DNA from: Ferrigenium straubiae
GTDB taxonomy: Bacteria; Pseudomonadota; Gammaproteobacteria; Burkholderiales; Gallionellaceae
Length of the DNA stretch: 64,000 nucleotides
Direction: 5' to 3'
Assembly: GCA_019449655.1 (NCBI GenBank)
Contig: JAHQXD010000002.1
Span: forward strand, 727,843-791,842
The position numbers and the translations under genes are program-made. Under the pieces are notes generated by a model, which saw nothing but the letters and a program-made list of their open reading frames with translations, was not told the origin of the DNA and did no database searches. Below are positions 9,197 through 18,334 of the stretch, piece by piece (position 1 is the first letter of the stretch; every line of letters begins with the position of its first letter).

Positions 9197-9531
9197 AGCT
9201 TGAACAGCGCATCCACTTTCGCGGCGCAGATGAAGTCGTTTTCCGACAGGCCGCCGATGGCGTGGGTGGAGTATTCCACCCGGCAGGCATTGTAGGTCAC
9301 GGTGAGATCGGGGTGATGGCCTTCGCGGTGCGCCATCCAGGCGATGGCGTTCACGAAGGCGATGGTCTGGTAGTAATTCTTGAAGGGATAAGTCTTGCCG
9401 ATCAGCTTGCCGGATTGTTGCCAGCCTTCCAGTTGCCGCATCAGACGGTCGATTTCCGCTTGCGGCAGCGGCGGCACTCCGCCTTCACAGGGTTTGCATT
9501 GCTTGCTGGCCAGGTCGCATGCTTGTTCCAT
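9193..9531 (-). CDS. phhB: Pterin-4a-carbinolamine dehydratase
   Basis: A 112-residue PCD/DCoH-family enzyme that dehydrates 4a-hydroxytetrahydrobiopterin. It contains the signature around AWMAHREGHHPDLTVTYNACRVEYSTHAIGGLSENDF with the catalytic His residues of the EGHHPD motif. The ATG at 9531 has an AGGAGAA ribosome site (the reverse of ttctcct). The N-terminal Cys pair (KQCKPCEGG) is common in betaproteobacterial versions. It sits between an M48 protease gene (10 bases upstream) and rsgA (4-base overlap). No aromatic hydroxylase lies nearby, so its in vivo substrate is open. Confidence 0.93.
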   Translation of the reverse strand: MEQACDLASKQCKPCEGGVPPLPQAEIDRLMRQLEGWQQSGKLIGKTYPFKNYYQTIAFVNAIAWMAHREGHHPDLTVTYNACRVEYSTHAIGGLSENDFICAAKVDALFKL

Positions 9532-9541
9532 GATGTTCTCC

Positions 9542-10801
9542 TCAATTTGATTGAAGACGGAGGGACTGCAGATGCGCGACGCGTAGCGCCGCGGGCGGGT
9601 GCGAATCGTAGAATGCGGAATACAGCGGATCGGGGGTGAGCGTGGCGGCATTGTCCTGGTACAGCTTGACCAGCGCACTGACCAAATCCGTTGCGGCGGC
9701 CTGCTGCGCAGCATAGGCGTCGGCCTCGAACTCGTGCTTGCGCGAAAAGGCTGACAGCAATGGTTGCAGCAGGAAACTTAACAGCGGCAGGATCATGAAG
9801 AACAGCAGCAGCGCGAGCGCGGTGGAGGGGGTATGCACGCCCAGTCCCTCATAGAACCACGCGGTCTGCATCAACTGGCCGAGCAGCCACAGGAATCCCA
9901 GGCTCATGGCGAAGGTCGCCACGATGCGCTTCAGCACATGGCGGCGCTTGAAGTGGCCGAGTTCGTGCGCCAGCACCGCCTCGACTTCGTTGCCGCCCAG
10001 GCGCTCCAGCAGCGTGTCGAAGAACACGATGCGCTTGGTCTTGCCGAAGCCGGTGAAGTAGGCGTTGCCGTGCGCGCTGCGTTTCGAGCCGTCCATCACG
10101 AACAATCCGCTGGAGGTGAAGCCGCATTTGGCGAGCAAGGCCTCGATGCGTGCCTTCAGCGCCTCGTCCTGCAGCGGCGTGAACTTGTTGAAAAGCGGTG
10201 CGATAAACGCCGGATAGATGAACAGGATGAACAGGTTGAACGCCATCCATACCAGCCATACGTACAGCCACCAGAATGCGCCCATCGCGGACATCAGCCA
10301 CAGTACGCCGGACAGCAGCGGCAGGCCGAGGATTGCGCCGAGCAGCAGGCCTTTCAGCGCATCCTTGAGATACAGCGCCAGAGTCATCTTGTTGAAGCCG
10401 AAGCGCGCCTCGATGACGAAGGTACGGTAGATGTTGAACGGGGCTTCCAGCAGCGACGAAAGCAGCAGCACCGCAACGATGGTCGCCACGCCCTGCGCGA
10501 GCGGCGCATCGAACCAGCCGTTGCACAGACCGGCGACGGACTGGATGCCGCCGCCGAGCGTGAAGGCCAGTAGCAGCGCGGCATCGAACAGGATACTGAG
10601 CATGCCGAAACGGGTCTTGGCGGAGGTGTAGTCCGCCGCCTTCTGGTGGCTGGCGAGCGTGATCTTTTCGCGGAACGCCTCCGGCACCGCGGCGCGATGC
10701 GCAGCGATATGCGCCAGATGGCGCCGCGCCAGCCACAACCTGGCGAGGGAGGTGCAGGCCAGGGTGACAACAAAAATGAAGGTGAATTGCGTCGCGGTCA
10801 T
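9542..10801 (-). CDS. M48 family membrane zinc metallopeptidase (Ste24/CAAX protease type)
   Basis: About 419 residues with several hydrophobic segments before and after a zinc site VLAHELGHFKRRH (HExxH), and a third ligand in the downstream EFEADAYA motif. These features fit Ste24-type M48A proteases at the inner membrane; the bacterial substrate is unknown. The ATG at 10801 begins a hydrophobic segment (MTATQFTFIFVVTLACTSL). A GTG at 10846 would add 15 residues reading through a palindromic repeat and is disfavoured. First gene of the operon with phhB and rsgA, divergent from orn. Confidence 0.88.
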   Translation of the reverse strand: MTATQFTFIFVVTLACTSLARLWLARRHLAHIAAHRAAVPEAFREKITLASHQKAADYTSAKTRFGMLSILFDAALLLAFTLGGGIQSVAGLCNGWFDAPLAQGVATIVAVLLLSSLLEAPFNIYRTFVIEARFGFNKMTLALYLKDALKGLLLGAILGLPLLSGVLWLMSAMGAFWWLYVWLVWMAFNLFILFIYPAFIAPLFNKFTPLQDEALKARIEALLAKCGFTSSGLFVMDGSKRSAHGNAYFTGFGKTKRIVFFDTLLERLGGNEVEAVLAHELGHFKRRHVLKRIVATFAMSLGFLWLLGQLMQTAWFYEGLGVHTPSTALALLLFFMILPLLSFLLQPLLSAFSRKHEFEADAYAAQQAAATDLVSALVKLYQDNAATLTPDPLYSAFYDSHPPAALRVAHLQSLRLQSN

Positions 10802-10830
10802 GGAGGTATTAATTTGAGAAAAAGCATTTT

Positions 10831-10885
10831 TCACCACGAAGGACACGAAGATTTCATGCGGTGTTTCTTCGTGCTCTTCGTGGTT
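10831..10885. repeat. Inverted repeat of the CACCACGAAG type
   Basis: Left arm tcaccacgaaggacacgaag, right arm tcttcgtgctcttcgtggtt, separated by about 15 bases; the arms can form a long hairpin. The same arms recur at 48904-49016. It lies in the divergent orn/M48 region and may affect transcription of either gene. Confidence 0.7.
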
Positions 10886-10982
10886 CCCGATTGCCGTTCT
10901 GAAAAATCAATCCGGTTTTCGTGATGGGCGCGCTTGTGACACAATACGCGCCTTCCTGTTCACATTTTAAGACGCGCGAATT

Positions 10983-11528
10983 ATGGCACAGAATCAGAAC
11001 CACCTAGTCTGGATAGACCTGGAAATGACCGGCTTGAGCCCGGATACCGATCGCGTGATCGAGGTCGCGCTGGTGATCACCGACAGCAACCTGGAAACCA
11101 TCGCCGAGGCGCCGGTGCTGGTGGTGCATCAGACGGACAGCGTGCTGGATGGCATGGACGCATGGAATAAATCCACCCACGGCAAATCCGGCCTGATCGA
11201 GAAGGTGAAAGCCTCCACGCTGGACGAGGCCACGGTCGAGGCGCGGATGGTCGAGTTCCTCAGGGAATATGTGCCGTCCCGCACCTCGCCGATGTGCGGC
11301 AACTCGATCTGCCAGGACCGGCGCTTCCTGGCGCGCTGGATGCCGAAGTTCGAGGAATACTTCCATTACCGCAACCTCGATGTGAGCACCATCAAGGAGC
11401 TCGCCAAACGCTGGAAGCCGGAAGTGGCGCAGGCCCTGAAGAAGCACAACAAGCACGAGGCCCTGGCCGATATCTACGAATCAATCGCGGAGCTGCGGCA
11501 CTACCGCGAGCACTTCATCAAGCTGTAG
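10983..11528 (+). CDS. orn: Oligoribonuclease
   Basis: A 181-residue DEDDh 3'-5' exonuclease, the same length as E. coli Orn. It begins [12 protein letters not shown] (D12, E14), with the later Asp in [10 protein letters not shown] and the [11 protein letters not shown]is/Asp pair near the C-terminus. Orn degrades 2-5-nt RNAs and, in cyclic di-GMP-using bacteria, the linear pGpG dinucleotide. That role fits a window rich in cyclic di-GMP enzymes. Confidence 0.96.
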   Translation: MAQNQNHLVWIDLEMTGLSPDTDRVIEVALVITDSNLETIAEAPVLVVHQTDSVLDGMDAWNKSTHGKSGLIEKVKASTLDEATVEARMVEFLREYVPSRTSPMCGNSICQDRRFLARWMPKFEEYFHYRNLDVSTIKELAKRWKPEVAQALKKHNKHEALADIYESIAELRHYREHFIKL

Positions 11529-11544
11529 CCATAGGCTACCAACG

Positions 11545-11748
11545 CTCAGAAGTTGTCTTAAAAATTCGTGAGGAGGGATGGATGCAAGGCGCACGGGCTT
11601 TGCATGGCCATCCGACTAAGCTGTCAAAAAACGCCAGCCAAGTCGTTGGTCAACGCAGCAACCGGAATGTACAAAAGGTACATGAGGATTGCGAGTACCG
11701 CGCAACGCCGCAGACGCCCTCCGCAGCAATTTTGAAGACAGCTCTCAG
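11545..11748. repeat. 204-bp palindromic-ended element between orn and the Ser/Thr kinase gene
   Basis: Imperfect terminal inverted repeats of about 33 bases (11545-11577 and 11716-11748; left arm begins ctcagaagttgtcttaaaaa) flank an interior. Inside is a perfect small hairpin atgtac-aaaag-gtacat near 11669-11685 and a copy of a dispersed motif (11602-11655) also found near 38.9 and 55.3 kb. It has no coding capacity and looks like a non-autonomous (MITE-like) element. Its right arm contains the kinase stop codon at 11745-11747. Confidence 0.6.
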
Positions 11749-14081
11749 GTCTTCTGCTTGATGGCCAGCACCGCCTGGTTGCGCAGGGTGCGCAGCAGCG
11801 AGAGTTGCTGCTGCGACATGTGCAGGCTGTTGGGATTGAGCATGTCCCCGTAGAACAGGCCGATCGCCTTGCCGTTCAGCATCAGCGGCAGCAGGACGAA
11901 GCAGGGCGCATAGGCCGCGTCCCGGTACCAGCCGGGAATCTTGTCCGAGATGTTGAGCGCGTAGATGTCCTCGATCGAGATGTCGAGGCCCTTTTCAACC
12001 GACAGGTGGAACACGTCGGGCACGAACTGCAGCGGGAAGCGGAATTTTGGGATCAGTTCGTTGATCCCGGCGCCGAAACCGAAGCGCGCGAGCATCGCGC
12101 CCAGCTTGTTGTTGCGAATCATGATCAGGGTGCGGTTGAACCCCATGCCGCGGTGCATGGTTTCCAGCACCATCTGCAGGATGTCGTTGAGCTGGTAGTC
12201 GCCCATCATGGTGTTCGACACGTCCTGGATGCCGGCGCTGAGTATCGCGCTGGGGTCGAGCAGGCCGGCGGCATCTTCGCCATCCTTCGGCGTTGCCATC
12301 AGGTCGAGGCCTGACATGCCGTCCGGCTTGGCCTTGTTTTTTGCCTTGCCGGCCGACAGGGTGCGTCCGTTCCACTGACGTATCCGGCTCAGTATCGGGC
12401 TGTTGGCGGTGCTGATGCCCAGCGTCGCCGAACGGTTGGATAACTCATTGAGCCCGGTGTGGATGGCAGCGGACAATTCCCCTTCGGATATCTCGATCGC
12501 GTCGCCGTAGCGTGCGGCCAGGTCGGCCAGCGATTGCTGTTTGTCCTGGGCGCTGGACGAGGTGGAGATTTCGCAGAGCTCGTGGGCGAGATTGACCGTC
12601 ATGGCCAGCCTGTCCAGTTCGCCCTGCGCGGGCCTGACTTTCTCGCCGGACAGCTTGCGCATGCCGGCAATCAGCCGGGGCGGGAAATTCCAGCTGCGCA
12701 CCACCCCCAGCCCCAGCTCGGGATAGGAGATGCCCAGTATCCTCGCGGACGCCTCGTCCTCGCTTTCTCCCTGCTTCATCAGGCGGGAGATTTCCTGGCT
12801 CTCCTCGAAGAAATAATAGATGCCGAGCATCCTGCCCAGGTTGTGGAACATGGAGCAGACCATCGCTTCCTCGATATCGCAGATATCGTGCCGGGCCGAC
12901 AGTTGCGCGGCGATCACGCCGGAGAAGGTCGCCTTGACGATCTCATCCTTGAGCTGCGCCGCCTGCGGCTTGTTCTGCATGAACTCCAGCAGGATCAGTG
13001 ACGTGGCAATGTTGCGCACCGTCTCGAAGCCGAGGATGACCACGGCCTTGGAAATGGTGTTGATGGTGCCGCCGAACTGCCCGTAAGAGGCGGCATTGAC
13101 CACTTTCAGCAGCTTGTTGGTGAGCGCGAGGTCTTGCAGGATGACGCCAGCGAGCCTGCTGGTGCTTTCCGTCTCCGAAGCGACGACCTGGTTGATTTCG
13201 GAAATGATGCCGGACAGGGCGGGGAAGTCCTGCTTGCTGCGCATGCGGTGGAGCAGGAATTCCGTCGCCGCGTTGCGCGTCTCGCTGAGGTAGTCCTGCA
13301 AGTCCTGCTTCATGGCGGTGGCGCTCGGGTAGCGCTCGGCCGGTTTTTTCGCCACGGCCTTGAGGATGATCGCCTCCAGTTTTTCGTCCATCTGCTCGTT
13401 GTGGACGGAGGGCGGGGCGATCTGCTCGTGCGCCGCGCGATTCAGTACCTCGAACATGTTCTCGCCGCCGACTGCGAATTCACCCGTCACCATTTCGTAG
13501 AGCACCGTGCCGAGGGAATAGATGTCCGAAAGGGAATCGCCGCGCTGCCCGGAAATGATCTCGGGCGCCACATAGCGCGGCGTGCCGCTCAGGGGTGAGG
13601 CGATGGTCTGCTGGTGGTCGCCGGTCGTTGTCGCCAGCCCGAAGTCCATCACCATCGGCGTGCCGCTCTTTGCGATCATGATGTTGGCGGGCTTCATGTC
13701 CAGGTGGGAGATGCCCTGCCCATGCGCGTAGGCGAGGCCCTCCAGCACGCCGCAGGCGATTTCCGCCGCCCGCGCAAATGGCTGGGCCTTCTCCTGCTTC
13801 AGCACCTGCGCGAGGGTCTTGCCCTCGACGTAGGCATAGACGAGGTAAGGAGCGCCCTGATCCTCGCCGGAATCGTACAGCGTGATGATGTTGGGGTGCT
13901 GGAGCTTGCTGACGATGCGCGCCTCGTGGATCAACTGCTCGGTCTTGTGGCCGAGCTTGCGCAGCGTCTTGATGGCGACTTTCCGGTCGAGCTGCGGATC
14001 GTAGGCGAGATACACCGTTCCCTGGCCGCCCCTGCCGAGCTCGCTCAGGGTTTCAAAACGGCCGATGAGTTCCTTGGACAT
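11745..14081 (-). CDS. Ser/Thr protein kinase fused to HDOD and GAF-like domains
   Basis: A 778-residue protein. The N-terminal Hanks-type kinase (about 8-265) has the Gly loop GRGGQG (16-21), Lys in VAIK (K38), catalytic loop HLDMKPANIM (D128, K130, N133) and DFG (D146-G148). An HDOD domain follows (about 285-485; FPALSGIISEINQV, KLLKVVNAASYGQ, FHNLGRMLG), then a linker (about 570-610) and a C-terminal GAF-like domain (about 620-775). HDOD domains are signalling scaffolds related to HD domains; kinase-HDOD fusions occur in aquatic betaproteobacteria, but their substrates are not established. No transmembrane segment is visible, unlike PknB-type kinases. It is monocistronic, and its stop codon lies within a repeat arm. 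Confidence 0.88.
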   Translation of the reverse strand: MSKELIGRFETLSELGRGGQGTVYLAYDPQLDRKVAIKTLRKLGHKTEQLIHEARIVSKLQHPNIITLYDSGEDQGAPYLVYAYVEGKTLAQVLKQEKAQPFARAAEIACGVLEGLAYAHGQGISHLDMKPANIMIAKSGTPMVMDFGLATTTGDHQQTIASPLSGTPRYVAPEIISGQRGDSLSDIYSLGTVLYEMVTGEFAVGGENMFEVLNRAAHEQIAPPSVHNEQMDEKLEAIILKAVAKKPAERYPSATAMKQDLQDYLSETRNAATEFLLHRMRSKQDFPALSGIISEINQVVASETESTSRLAGVILQDLALTNKLLKVVNAASYGQFGGTINTISKAVVILGFETVRNIATSLILLEFMQNKPQAAQLKDEIVKATFSGVIAAQLSARHDICDIEEAMVCSMFHNLGRMLGIYYFFEESQEISRLMKQGESEDEASARILGISYPELGLGVVRSWNFPPRLIAGMRKLSGEKVRPAQGELDRLAMTVNLAHELCEISTSSSAQDKQQSLADLAARYGDAIEISEGELSAAIHTGLNELSNRSATLGISTANSPILSRIRQWNGRTLSAGKAKNKAKPDGMSGLDLMATPKDGEDAAGLLDPSAILSAGIQDVSNTMMGDYQLNDILQMVLETMHRGMGFNRTLIMIRNNKLGAMLARFGFGAGINELIPKFRFPLQFVPDVFHLSVEKGLDISIEDIYALNISDKIPGWYRDAAYAPCFVLLPLMLNGKAIGLFYGDMLNPNSLHMSQQQLSLLRTLRNQAVLAIKQKT

Positions 14082-14303
14082 GGTTAACCAGAGTCAGATG
14101 AGAGCTGAAGATATTTTTGTAAAGGCGCCGGGGATTGCGTGTCCTGCTGGCAAGAAACGGCGTATTGCCCCGGCGTTAATGGGGGCATTTTACACCAAGG
14201 CGCCGTACTTCCCGCCCTGCGGTTTCCCAGGCTGCGCAAATTGCCTCGCCGGGAAGCATCACGACGATCGCGGGCATGGGGTAAGAACGCTGCGGACAAG
14301 CAC

Positions 14304-15122
14304 TTATTCTTCCATGCGCCCCGGATATTTTTCAGGCAGGCTCTGCACCTCGATCCCGGTTCTCCACAACTGTGAGATTACCCGCTGCGCCTTGTCCGGC
14401 GTGGCGCTGCTCCAGAAGCGTTCCGTGCCGGCGCGCGCCTCATGCGACAGCAGGCCTGCATCTGTAAGGCGGCGGCGCAGCTCGCGCGCGATCGCGGCGG
14501 AGGGATCGACGATGGCGACCGACGGACCGGCGATCTTGCGGATCAGCGGGGCGAGGAAGGGGTAGTGCGTGCAGCCGAGCACGAGGGTGTCGGCCTGCCG
14601 CTCCAGCAACGGCAGGACATATTGTTCGAGCAGCGCGCGGGTCCTTGCGCCGGAAAAGTCGCCGGCTTCCACCTGCTCGACCAGGCCGGGGCAGGCCTGC
14701 ACCAGGATATCAACGTCGGCGCCGAAGCGCGCATGCAGCCGCTCGAAATTTTCGCTGGCCAGCGTCCTGCCGGTGGCCAGCACGCCGATCACGCCGGAGC
14801 GGGTGCTCGCCGCCGCCGGCTTGACGGCGGGCTCCATGGCCACGATCGGCAGCGAGAATCTCGCGCGCAGCGCCGCGACAGCCGCGCCGGTCGCCGTGTT
14901 GCACGCGACCACGATGGCCTTGGCGCGCCGGCTCACCAGGAACTCGACGATGGCAATCGAGCGCGCCTCGATCAGCGGAGCGGGTTTGTCGCCGTACGGT
15001 GCATGCCCGGAATCCGCGACATACAGCAGGTCTTCATGCGGAAGCTCGCAGCGGATTTCGCGCAGCACCGACAGCCCGCCGACGCCGGAATCAAAAACGC
15101 CTATGGGATCGGTCACGGCCAT
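14304..15122 (-). CDS. murI: Glutamate racemase
   Basis: A 272-residue enzyme making D-glutamate for peptidoglycan. The two catalytic Cys motifs are present: VVACNTATGAAV and LGCTHYPFL, with the N-terminal GVFDSGVGGLSVL. The ATG shares one base with the stop of the upstream tautomerase gene (TAATG), so translation is probably coupled. It ends the hrcA-hemH-tautomerase-murI run. Confidence 0.95.
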   Translation of the reverse strand: MAVTDPIGVFDSGVGGLSVLREIRCELPHEDLLYVADSGHAPYGDKPAPLIEARSIAIVEFLVSRRAKAIVVACNTATGAAVAALRARFSLPIVAMEPAVKPAAASTRSGVIGVLATGRTLASENFERLHARFGADVDILVQACPGLVEQVEAGDFSGARTRALLEQYVLPLLERQADTLVLGCTHYPFLAPLIRKIAGPSVAIVDPSAAIARELRRRLTDAGLLSHEARAGTERFWSSATPDKAQRVISQLWRTGIEVQSLPEKYPGRMEE

Positions 15123-15325
15123 TAGAGGCCGCGTTTCCTGCGCTGGCTGACCTGCTCACCGGCGACACCCCAATTGTCCGTGGGAACTTCGTCGATGACG
15201 ACCATGGTGGTTGCCGGATTCTTGCCAAGCACTTCCCTGAGCAGGCTGGTGACGCCCTCGATGAGCCGCGCCTTCTGCTCGGAGGTGACGCCTTCTTCGG
15301 TGATCTTGATGTTTACGTAGGGCAT
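15122..15325 (-). CDS. 4-oxalocrotonate tautomerase family protein
   Basis: A 67-residue tautomerase-superfamily protein. After Met removal it exposes the catalytic Pro (MPYVNIKITEEGVTSEQKARLI), as in XylH/DmpI/YwhB. The segment VVIDEVPTDNWGVAGE is also typical. No aromatic-degradation genes are adjacent, so the natural substrate is unknown. It is placed between hemH (40-base gap) and murI (overlap). Confidence 0.9.
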   Translation of the reverse strand: MPYVNIKITEEGVTSEQKARLIEGVTSLLREVLGKNPATTMVVIDEVPTDNWGVAGEQVSQRRKRGL

Positions 15326-15365
15326 GGTGATTATTCCGGTAAGTATTCGAGTGATCCCAGCAGGG

Positions 15366-16454
15366 CTATTTCTTCGCCCCCAGCGCCAGCGCATTGAGCC
15401 GGCCCTGTTCCAGCTCCGCCGCATCCGGCTCGATCAGCCAGCCCTGCAGGTTATCCATCACCAGGTCGGTCAGCGCGTGCAGCCAGTCGTTGCGGTCGTT
15501 GAGGCAGGGGATGTAGTGGTATTCGCCGCCGCCCGCGTGCTGGAAGGTTTCCTTGCCTTCCATGGCGATTTCCTCCAGCGTCTCCAGGCAGTCGGCGACG
15601 AAGCCGGGGCAGACCACGTCGAGGCGCTTGAGCTTCTGCTGACCCAGTTCTTTCAGCGTCGCGGCGGTGTAGGGCTTGAGCCATTCCCCCTTGCCGAGGC
15701 GCGACTGGAAGCTGACGGCGTATTGCCCTTCTTTCAGGCCGAGCTCCCGCGCGAGCAGGCGCGCGGTCTTCCGGCTTTCGCAGTGGTAGGGGTCACCCTT
15801 GTCCAGCATTTGTTTCGGCAGGCCGTGGAAGCTCATCAGCAGCTTTTCCGGCCGCCCATGCTTCATCCAGTAGTCGTTGATGCTGTTCGCCAGCGCCTTG
15901 ATGTAGCCGGGGTGATCGGGGAAACTCCGGATAGTGCGGATGGCCGGCATGTTGCGCATGCGCTGTAGTTCATCGAACACGATGTCGCACACCGTGGCGG
16001 TGGTGCTCGCGGCGTATTGCGGGTACATCGGCACGACCAGGATGCGCTGGCAGTTCTGCTCCCTGAGCTTGCGCAGCACGGCAGGTATCGAGGGGTTGCC
16101 GTAGCGCATCGCATAGTCCACGACGAACGGCACCTTGGTGCGCTGGCTCAGATAGCCTTGCAGCAGCACGGTCTGTTTCTCGGTATAGACACGCAGCGGC
16201 GAGCCTTCCTTCAGCCAGATGCTCGCGTATTTCGCGGCGGATTGCTTCGGGCGCGTGTTGAGGATGATGCCATTGAGGATCAGCCACCAGAGCGCGCGCG
16301 GCATCTCCACCACGCGCGGGTCGCCGAGGAATTCCTTCAGGTAGCGGCGCACGGCTTCGGGTGTCGGCGCATCCGGCGTACCGAGGTTGACCAGCAGGAT
16401 GCCGGTTTTCGCGGGTGTGCCGTGGGTATATTCAGGTTCGGTCTGGTAGTTCAT
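15366..16454 (-). CDS. hemH: Ferrochelatase
   Basis: A 362-residue class I ferrochelatase that inserts Fe2+ into protoporphyrin IX. Family features include [14 protein letters not shown] near the N-terminus, the His-containing [22 protein letters not shown] segment and [17 protein letters not shown]. No C-terminal [2Fe-2S] Cys cluster is evident. It starts one base after the hrcA stop, so it is almost certainly cotranscribed with hrcA. That is a common betaproteobacterial arrangement. Confidence 0.96.
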   Translation of the reverse strand: MNYQTEPEYTHGTPAKTGILLVNLGTPDAPTPEAVRRYLKEFLGDPRVVEMPRALWWLILNGIILNTRPKQSAAKYASIWLKEGSPLRVYTEKQTVLLQGYLSQRTKVPFVVDYAMRYGNPSIPAVLRKLREQNCQRILVVPMYPQYAASTTATVCDIVFDELQRMRNMPAIRTIRSFPDHPGYIKALANSINDYWMKHGRPEKLLMSFHGLPKQMLDKGDPYHCESRKTARLLARELGLKEGQYAVSFQSRLGKGEWLKPYTAATLKELGQQKLKRLDVVCPGFVADCLETLEEIAMEGKETFQHAGGGEYHYIPCLNDRNDWLHALTDLVMDNLQGWLIEPDAAELEQGRLNALALGAKK

Positions 16455-16455
16455 T

Positions 16456-17475
16456 TTAAGTTTGCGACAGCGCGTTACCCAGCAGCCTGGCGGTAATGTC
16501 CACGATAGGGATGACGCGCTGGTAATCCATGCGCTTCGGGCCGACCACGGCGAGCGCGCCGACCACCCGGCCGCCGGCGGAGTAGGGCGCGGTGATCACG
16601 CTGCACTCGTCCAGCGAGGCGAGGCCCGATTCGGCCCCGACGTAAATGTGGATGCCCTGTCCCTTGCGTCCGGCTTCCAGCAGTTGCAGCAACTCGGTCT
16701 TCTGCTCGAACAGGCTGAATAGGCCGCGCAGGCGGTTCATGTCGGTGGACAGGTCGTCCACATGCAGCAGGTGGTGCTTGCCGCTGATGACGTAATCCCC
16801 GGATTTCTTCGCCGCCGCCTCGTCGCCCGCGGCGAGTGCCGCCGCCATCAGCGCGCTCATGTCCTGGTGCAGTTCGCGCAGTTCGCCGCGCAATTTCTCG
16901 CGAATCTGCGAGAAGCTGCAGCCGGCGTAGTTCTGGCTGAGGAAGTTGCCCGCCTCGGTGAGCTGCGACTGGGTGTAGTCCCTCTCCATCAGCAGCACGC
17001 GGTTCTCCACCTCGCCGTCCGGCATCACGATGATCAGCAGCACGCGTTTCTCGCCGAGGCGCAGGAATTCGATCTGGCGTACGGTGACGGCGTCGCGCCG
17101 CGGTGTGGCGACCACGCCGGCGAACTGCGTCAGTTCGGAGAGGATGCTGGAAGCTTGCGCGATCAGCCGCGACGGATTGTCCGGTTGCAGTTTGCTTTCC
17201 ATGCGCTGCACATACGAACTGTCCAGCGGCTTGGTCACCAGCATGGTGTCGATGAACAGCCGGTAGGCCAGACCGGTCGGGATGCGCCCCGCCGAGGTGT
17301 GCGGGCTGCTGACGAGGCCGATGTCCTCGAGGTCGGCCATCACGTTGCGGATGGTCGCCGAGCTGACATCGAGGCCGGAATACTGCTGCAGCGCGCGCGA
17401 GCCGACTGGCTGGCCGTCGCTGATGTAGCGTTCCACCAAGGTCTTGAGCAGGATTTGCGCGCGTTCGTTGAGCAT
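16456..17475 (-). CDS. hrcA: Heat-inducible transcription repressor HrcA
   Basis: A 339-residue repressor of class I heat-shock genes, which normally binds CIRCE operators. An N-terminal winged helix ([38 protein letters not shown]) is followed by the GAF-like core and a C-terminal segment. No CIRCE palindrome was seen in the 150 bases upstream. Residues 21-90 are duplicated at 34781-34990 as a 210-bp near-identical fragment. Confidence 0.96.
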   Translation of the reverse strand: MLNERAQILLKTLVERYISDGQPVGSRALQQYSGLDVSSATIRNVMADLEDIGLVSSPHTSAGRIPTGLAYRLFIDTMLVTKPLDSSYVQRMESKLQPDNPSRLIAQASSILSELTQFAGVVATPRRDAVTVRQIEFLRLGEKRVLLIIVMPDGEVENRVLLMERDYTQSQLTEAGNFLSQNYAGCSFSQIREKLRGELRELHQDMSALMAAALAAGDEAAAKKSGDYVISGKHHLLHVDDLSTDMNRLRGLFSLFEQKTELLQLLEAGRKGQGIHIYVGAESGLASLDECSVITAPYSAGGRVVGALAVVGPKRMDYQRVIPIVDITARLLGNALSQT

Positions 17476-17630
17476 GGCGGAATTCTATCACCAGCGGATT
17501 GCAGGCGTGTTCTGCTTGAATGGTTAGCGATTCAAATAGCGCCTCAAATATAGACCACGATCTGAATTGATGGCACACTTGCCAGCGACTCGACCACAAC
17601 TCGATGTTTGAAAATTTGATGAGGCAAAAA

Positions 17631-18044
17631 ATGAAAACAAGACCCAAGGTGATACTTTCGACAATCGATGCAGAACGGCTGGAGAGGCTTCTGGAGTCAC
17701 TGCACAGCAACGCGGTTCCGGGCAAAGCCGATTTGGAGGCGGAGCTGGCGCGCGCAGAGGTGGTGGACCCGAAGGATATTCCGCCTTCCGTCGTGACCAT
17801 GAATTCAACGGTTAAATTCAAGGTCGAATCCTCAGCCGAAGAATTTTGCCTGACGCTGGTGTATCCCAAGGATGTGGAACCCAGTGGCGGGACGATTTCG
17901 ATTCTGGCGCCTGTCGGGAGCGCTCTTTTGGGGCTTTCACAGGGAGATACCATCGAGTGGCCCCGGCCCGGCGGCGGGATGCAAAAAGTCCAGATTCAGG
18001 AGGTTATTTACCAGCCTGAGCGCTCCGGCGAATTCAATCGTTGA
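17631..18044 (+). CDS. rnk: Regulator of nucleoside diphosphate kinase (Rnk)
   Basis: A 137-residue Rnk protein, nearly the same length as E. coli Rnk (136). An N-terminal coiled coil is followed by a GreA/GreB-type C-terminal domain (VTMNSTVKFKV, ILAPVGSALLGLSQGDTIEWP). Rnk binds RNA polymerase in the secondary channel and affects NDP kinase levels. The ATG at 17631 gives conserved length and has GAGG upstream; in-frame ATGs at 17604 and 17619 would add up to nine residues. Confidence 0.9.
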   Translation: MKTRPKVILSTIDAERLERLLESLHSNAVPGKADLEAELARAEVVDPKDIPPSVVTMNSTVKFKVESSAEEFCLTLVYPKDVEPSGGTISILAPVGSALLGLSQGDTIEWPRPGGGMQKVQIQEVIYQPERSGEFNR

Positions 18045-18209
18045 AATATACGGTTGGCGGGACGATTTATTACTTGACCGTACAAGCGTCAGTTATCGGC
18101 AATCGGATCGAACTCATGCATTTTTAACGTGAAGCACGCGAAGCGTTCGTTTGCCCTTTCTCCCGCTTGCGGGGGGAAGTTGGACAGGGGGAGAGCGTAG
18201 CGAGGGGAT

Positions 18210-18313
18210 CGGGCATGGCAAGTTTTCACGTGTGTTGTTCCGCTTTAGCGGAATACAACCACGGGGACGCCCTTTCCGGGTGCATCATCAGGGGGTGGCG
18301 CTTGCCATGCCCG
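18210..18313 (+). ncRNA. Predicted structured leader: closing helix with internal stem-loop, upstream of GGDEF gene
   Basis: A perfect 13-bp inverted repeat (18210-18222 cgggcatggcaag with 18301-18313) closes a segment holding a long internal stem-loop at 18229-18263 (core ttccgc-ttta-gcggaa, extended by gttg/caac and cgtg/cacg with small bulges). A third stem may form between 18268-18271 and 18297-18300. It ends 8 bases before the Shine-Dalgarno of the TTG-start GGDEF gene. It could be a riboregulatory leader or a folded interspersed repeat; no known riboswitch was recognised. Confidence 0.45.
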
Positions 18314-18334
18314 TTAGAGTGAGGAGGCGCCGGC

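Noticed and set aside
17476..17630. CIRCE operator expected near hrcA
   Set aside because: No ttagcactc/gagtgctaa palindrome could be found in the upstream region.
16475..17953. Minus-strand 492-codon frame spanning hrcA and rnk
   Set aside because: Runs out of frame through hrcA and antisense to rnk; both of those are well supported.
18210..18313. Cyclic di-GMP (GEMM) riboswitch upstream of the GGDEF gene
   Set aside because: The folded leader lacks the conserved tetraloop/receptor and core bases of GEMM-I and GEMM-II as I know them.
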